Origin: an uncultured Lachnospiraceae bacterium | Lineage (GTDB): Bacteria > Bacillota > Clostridia > Lachnospirales > Lachnospiraceae | Length of the DNA stretch: 64,000 nt | Direction of reading: 5' to 3' | Assembly (NCBI GenBank): GCA_947164865.1 | Contig: CAMUYA010000001.1 | Coordinates: forward strand, 1 to 64,000 | Part shown: positions 60,949 through 64,000 of the stretch, one piece after another | How the letters are laid out: each line of letters opens with the position of its first letter | How positions within the stretch are numbered: the first letter of the stretch is position 1 | Notes under the pieces: generated by a model | The model's database searches: none | The model's input: the letters and a program-made list of their open reading frames with translations, nothing else | Told to the model about the DNA's origin: nothing | Made by a program: the position numbers and the translations under genes

Positions 60949-62468
60949 TTGCTTCCTCCGACTCTTGTCATCATAAGACCGATCTGAGCACGGTCTGCCG
61001 TTCTTCCGTCAACGATCCCGCTGACTTTTCCTCCGCAGAGAACCAGGATCCTGTCGGACAGTTCCATAAGCACATCAAGATCCTCTCCTACAAAGATGAC
61101 CGCAACTCCGGCCTCTTTCTGTTTATTGATAAGATCATATATCGTGTAAGAAGAGTTGATATCAAGGCCTCTTACCGCATAAGCCGTGAGCAGTACCTTG
61201 GGAGCCGAAGCGATCTCACGTCCCACAAGCACCTTCTGCACATTACCGCCGGAAAGCCTTCTTACGGGAGTGGATATTCCCGGTGTGACTACGTCAAGCT
61301 CTTCCACAACGTTCTTGGCAAGCTCGTAAGGAGCTTTCCTGTCGGTAAAGGGGCTCGATCCGTTTTCGAAGGACCTGAGCATCATGTTCTCAGCCAGATC
61401 CATATTTCCCACAAGACCCATGCCAAGTCTGTCTTCCGGTACAAATGAGAGTGAAACGCCCATGTCGCGGATCTTCTTGGGATCTTTGCCGATAAGCTGC
61501 TCGTAAGATCCGTCATCCTCGACATATTCGATGGATCCCGTTTCTACGGGCTGTAGGCCTGCGATCGCTTCCAGAAGCTCCTTCTGACCGCATCCCGAAA
61601 TACCTGCTATTCCAAGTATCTCACCGCTTCTTGCAGTGAAGTTGATATTATCAAGCTTAAGGACTCCGTCCTCGCTTCTGACTGTCAGATCACGCACCCT
61701 GATCCTGTCTTTGGGGTTCACCGGATCGGGTCTCTTGATATTGAGCGAGACTTTACGTCCGACCATCATGTTGGTCATCTCTTCCGCGTTGGTCTCTTTG
61801 GTGATCATATCACCGATATACTCACCCTTTCTGAGCACTGCCACGCGGTCCGAAAGGCTTTCGACCTCATGCATCTTGTGAGTGATGATAACGATGGCTT
61901 TGTTGTCTTCCTTCATTTTGCGAAGCACCGCAAAGAGCTTTTCTGTCTCCTGAGGGGTAAGCACTGCGGTGGGCTCATCAAGGATAAGTATCTCGGCGCC
62001 TCTGTAGAGCACTTTTACTATCTCCACCGTCTGCTTCTGTGAGACGGACATGTCGTAGATCTTCTGCGCGGGATCCACTTCAAATCCGTATTTATCACAT
62101 ATCTCCCTGATCTTCTTTGTGGCATTTTTGATATCCAGCTTTCCGTCAAGGCCAAGCACGATATTCTCGGCAGCGGTAAGCACATCAACCAGCTTGAAAT
62201 GCTGATGGACCATACCTATCCCGAGATCGAATGCATCCCTGGGAGATGCGATGGTAACGGGATTTCCGTCCACAAAGATCTCTCCTTCATCGGGATAGTA
62301 AATGCCTGAGAGCATATTCATAAGAGTGGTCTTTCCGCTTCCGTTTTCTCCCAGAAGTGAAAGGATCTCTCCCCTGAATATATCCATATTGACATGTGAG
62401 TTTGCAGCCACAGGGCCGAAGTGTTTGGAAATGTTTTGAAGCTTTACGGCAGGAATACGATCACTCAT
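60945..62468 (-). CDS. ABC transporter ATPase (two nucleotide-binding domains, NupO/RbsA-like)
   Basis: A tandem ATPase of 507 residues. Domain 1 (about 8-240): Walker A GENGSGKTT, signature VSQKQTVEI, Walker B LILDEPTAVL, ITHKMHE. Domain 2 (about 258-500): degenerate Walker A GISGCGQKE, signature LSGGNVQKV, VRGLDINSSY and EDLDVL. The second site is the usual less active one of this family. GTG/ATG starts follow an intergenic region of 162 bases with two hairpins. Energises the two permeases. Confidence 0.94.
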   Translation of the reverse strand: MSDRIPAVKLQNISKHFGPVAANSHVNMDIFRGEILSLLGENGSGKTTLMNMLSGIYYPDEGEIFVDGNPVTIASPRDAFDLGIGMVHQHFKLVDVLTAAENIVLGLDGKLDIKNATKKIREICDKYGFEVDPAQKIYDMSVSQKQTVEIVKVLYRGAEILILDEPTAVLTPQETEKLFAVLRKMKEDNKAIVIITHKMHEVESLSDRVAVLRKGEYIGDMITKETNAEEMTNMMVGRKVSLNIKRPDPVNPKDRIRVRDLTVRSEDGVLKLDNINFTARSGEILGIAGISGCGQKELLEAIAGLQPVETGSIEYVEDDGSYEQLIGKDPKKIRDMGVSLSFVPEDRLGMGLVGNMDLAENMMLRSFENGSSPFTDRKAPYELAKNVVEELDVVTPGISTPVRRLSGGNVQKVLVGREIASAPKVLLTAYAVRGLDINSSYTIYDLINKQKEAGVAVIFVGEDLDVLMELSDRILVLCGGKVSGIVDGRTADRAQIGLMMTRVGGSK

Positions 62469-62523
62469 TGAAAACCTCGCTTCGTGACTAAAGTTAATTA
62501 AAGAATACTTTTCTTAAAACGAC

Positions 62524-62610
62524 TTTACAGATATCGCGCGGTTGCGTAATATCTGTAAAATAATCTTAAATGTAACAGGCAGGTCCGGCTGTAAAAGCCG
62601 AGCCTGTCTG
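62524..62610 (-). other. Two tandem hairpins between the lipoprotein and ATPase genes
   Basis: Hairpin 1: TTTACAGATAT (62524-62534) pairs perfectly with ATATCTGTAAA (62549-62559). Hairpin 2: CAGGCAGGTCCGGC (62576-62589) pairs with GCCGAGCCTGTCTG (62597-62610), with a few G-U or mismatched pairs. Neither has a long T-run on the minus strand. They probably protect the lipoprotein mRNA 3' end or partly terminate, raising lipoprotein over ATPase and permeases. Confidence 0.5.
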
Positions 62611-62630
62611 TGTATTATATGAAGTACTGA

Positions 62631-63947
62631 TTAGAATGCTGTATCAAGAAGGGTGATTCCGTCGATCTGGATATCGAAGAAAGGAGCACTTCTGAATCCT
62701 TCGCCTGACTCGTCAAAGTAGGTATCGCCATAGTCGCCCTGAACGATAACCTCATGGTCACCTTCGTAAGCAGCATCGGTGTCAACGTCAGCCATGTAAG
62801 ACTCAACTGCTTTGCCGTCTACAGTGAATGTAGCGGTATCGAATACATGGATCTCGCCTCTCATGAGCTTAGCTGCCGCTTCATCGATAGCATCCTGAGT
62901 TCCCTCTGCTGCTGCTCCGCCGAGATCGGTAAGTGCTACAGATCCGTCGTTGAGGGTTCCGCACCAGTCGGTGTCGATAGCCTCGCCGTTAGCGATCGCA
63001 TTGAGGCAGTACTCGAAGTAAGGCTCCCAGTTGATCCTGGAAGAAACAATGAAGGTGTTGGGGCAAGCTGCTCCGGTGCTTCCGTTGTAAGATACATCAG
63101 GAACTCCTGCGGTCTCGCAAGCGGTAGGTGCACCCATTGAATCGGCATGCTGAGAGATAAGTACGCAGCCGTCATCGATAAGAGTCTGTGCAGCGGTCTT
63201 CTCGGCAGTCTCGTCATACCATGAACCGGTGAAGGTTACTTCCATGGTAACGGTAGGGCATACGCTCTTTGCTCCAAGATAGAATGAAGTATATCCGGAG
63301 ATAACCTCTGCATAGGTAAATGCTCCGACATAACCCATCTTGGCCTGATCAGCGGTGATGGTGCCTGCCTCGATCATCTCGTTGAGCTTCATGCCTGCAG
63401 CGATACCTGCAAGGTAACGGCCGTCGTAAATGCATGCGAAAGCATTGTGGAAGTTAGCAAGGTTCTCGGTGTGAGCCTTGGTACCTGTAGCGTGTGAGAA
63501 CTGGATCTCGGGGAACTCCTTGGCTGCCTCGATCATGAAATCCTCGTGGCCGAAGCTGTCTGCGAATACGAAATCGCATCCGGAGTCAACAAGGTCAACT
63601 GCTGCATCGTAGCACTCCTGACCTTCGGGAATGTTTGTCTTGATGATGCACTCAACGCCAAGTCTGTCACATGCTTCCTTGGCAGCGTTGATGAAGTTGA
63701 GGTCGTAGGTAGAGTTCTCGTCGTGAAGGCAGATGAATCCGGCCTTAAGTCCAAGGTCTCCTGCGGGCTCTGTGGTTGCTTCCGTGTTGTCGGCAGCATC
63801 TGTAACTTCGGTGGTATCCTCGGTTACGGTTGTTTCAGTCTTTTCGGTAGTAGTACCGGTGCTTCCGTTATCACCCGAACAAGCTGCAAGTGATAATGCC
63901 ATGACTCCTGCAAGAGCCAGTGAAGCAAGCTTTGAAAACTTTTTCAT
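62631..63947 (-). CDS. BMP-family substrate-binding lipoprotein (nucleoside-type ABC uptake)
   Basis: A 438-residue lipoprotein (signal ending LSLAACSG, Cys23) of the basic membrane protein/PnrA family: KAGFICLHDENSTYDLNF, NIPEGQECYDAAVDLVDSG, FADSFGHEDFM, ASKEFPEIQF-like segment (AAKEFPEIQFSHATG), GRYLAGIAAGM, MGYVGAFTYAEVISGYTSF, LISQHADSMGAPTACETAGV and INWEPYFEY. A Thr-rich linker follows Cys23. I start at ATG 63947 with GAGGAG upstream; the frame extends to GTG 63968, which is rejected. It is the first gene of the operon. Related proteins bind purine nucleosides. Confidence 0.94.
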   Translation of the reverse strand: MKKFSKLASLALAGVMALSLAACSGDNGSTGTTTEKTETTVTEDTTEVTDAADNTEATTEPAGDLGLKAGFICLHDENSTYDLNFINAAKEACDRLGVECIIKTNIPEGQECYDAAVDLVDSGCDFVFADSFGHEDFMIEAAKEFPEIQFSHATGTKAHTENLANFHNAFACIYDGRYLAGIAAGMKLNEMIEAGTITADQAKMGYVGAFTYAEVISGYTSFYLGAKSVCPTVTMEVTFTGSWYDETAEKTAAQTLIDDGCVLISQHADSMGAPTACETAGVPDVSYNGSTGAACPNTFIVSSRINWEPYFEYCLNAIANGEAIDTDWCGTLNDGSVALTDLGGAAAEGTQDAIDEAAAKLMRGEIHVFDTATFTVDGKAVESYMADVDTDAAYEGDHEVIVQGDYGDTYFDESGEGFRSAPFFDIQIDGITLLDTAF

Positions 63948-64000
63948 AATATTTCTCCTCAAAATCACCCATAGTAGGGCACTTTTTGTTACATCAAATA

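Noticed and set aside
63948..64000. A purine riboswitch before the BMP lipoprotein gene
   Set aside because: Only about 50 bases of upstream sequence are present and no riboswitch core is visible; the window ends too early to judge.

Overview
The window looks like chromosomal DNA of a low-GC Gram-positive anaerobe of the class Clostridia, probably a plant-polysaccharide-degrading Lachnospiraceae (Butyrivibrio-like). The reasons are the Shine-Dalgarno style (AGGAGG-like), HemZ, a DUF4250 miniature protein, a BMP-type ABC transporter, lipoprotein glycosidases of families GH53 and GH43, and heterodimeric ABC exporters. This is judged by eye; no search was run. Most genes are on the minus strand. 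The plus-strand genes are the malic enzyme, a phosphohexomutase, dprA and comM. I saw no tRNA, rRNA, CRISPR array, prophage or complete insertion sequence.

Layout, left to right. (1) 1-3430: a 228-bp near-palindromic element, ispF, a membrane-anchored endonuclease/exonuclease/phosphatase-fold protein, and malic enzyme. (2) 3488-11404: a six-gene, same-strand Ser/Thr phospho-signalling island. In transcription order it encodes a transmembrane kinase with a large extracellular domain, a zinc-knuckle FHA adaptor, a PP2C phosphatase, a secreted-side trypsin-like protease with a cytoplasmic FHA domain, a second PP2C, and an extracellular VWA protein with a degenerate cytoplasmic FHA domain. This is the best candidate for an undescribed system. 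(3) 11488-24731: lone GDP-fucose synthase, a 97-residue chemoreceptor-tip protein, a GH53 galactanase, a propeller-fused solute-binding lipoprotein, a two-component system, an esterase lipoprotein, rarA and a phosphohexomutase. A TAAGAT repeat sits upstream of the response regulator, the binding protein and the mini-chemoreceptor gene. (4) 24771-27719: murD-type ligase, a MurL-type epimerase and a small DUF4250 gene, pointing to the alternative MurD2-MurL route for placing D-glutamate in peptidoglycan. (5) 27775-41442: a KtrB remnant, a heterodimeric ABC exporter, a PPTase, aspS and hisS, a DHH phosphoesterase, GH43, an iron alcohol dehydrogenase and an EAL protein. (6) 41557-47748: phosphoesterase, hemZ, MBL hydrolase, rel, apt and a SEC-C protein. 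(7) 47980-54281: dprA and comM (plus strand), then pilT with an overlapping HD-domain gene, and hemW. (8) 54289-58726: a membrane-anchored GH3-like protein that appears to have lost its catalytic residues, then aspartate kinase and homoserine dehydrogenase. (9) 58838-63947: a complete BMP-type nucleoside or similar ABC uptake operon with two hairpins after the lipoprotein gene.

Together the genes describe a cell that degrades galactan- and arabinose-containing polymers, senses its surface through a kinase/phosphatase/FHA network and a two-component system, and carries housekeeping genes for heme-type radical SAM chemistry, (p)ppGpp, cell-wall precursors and DNA uptake.
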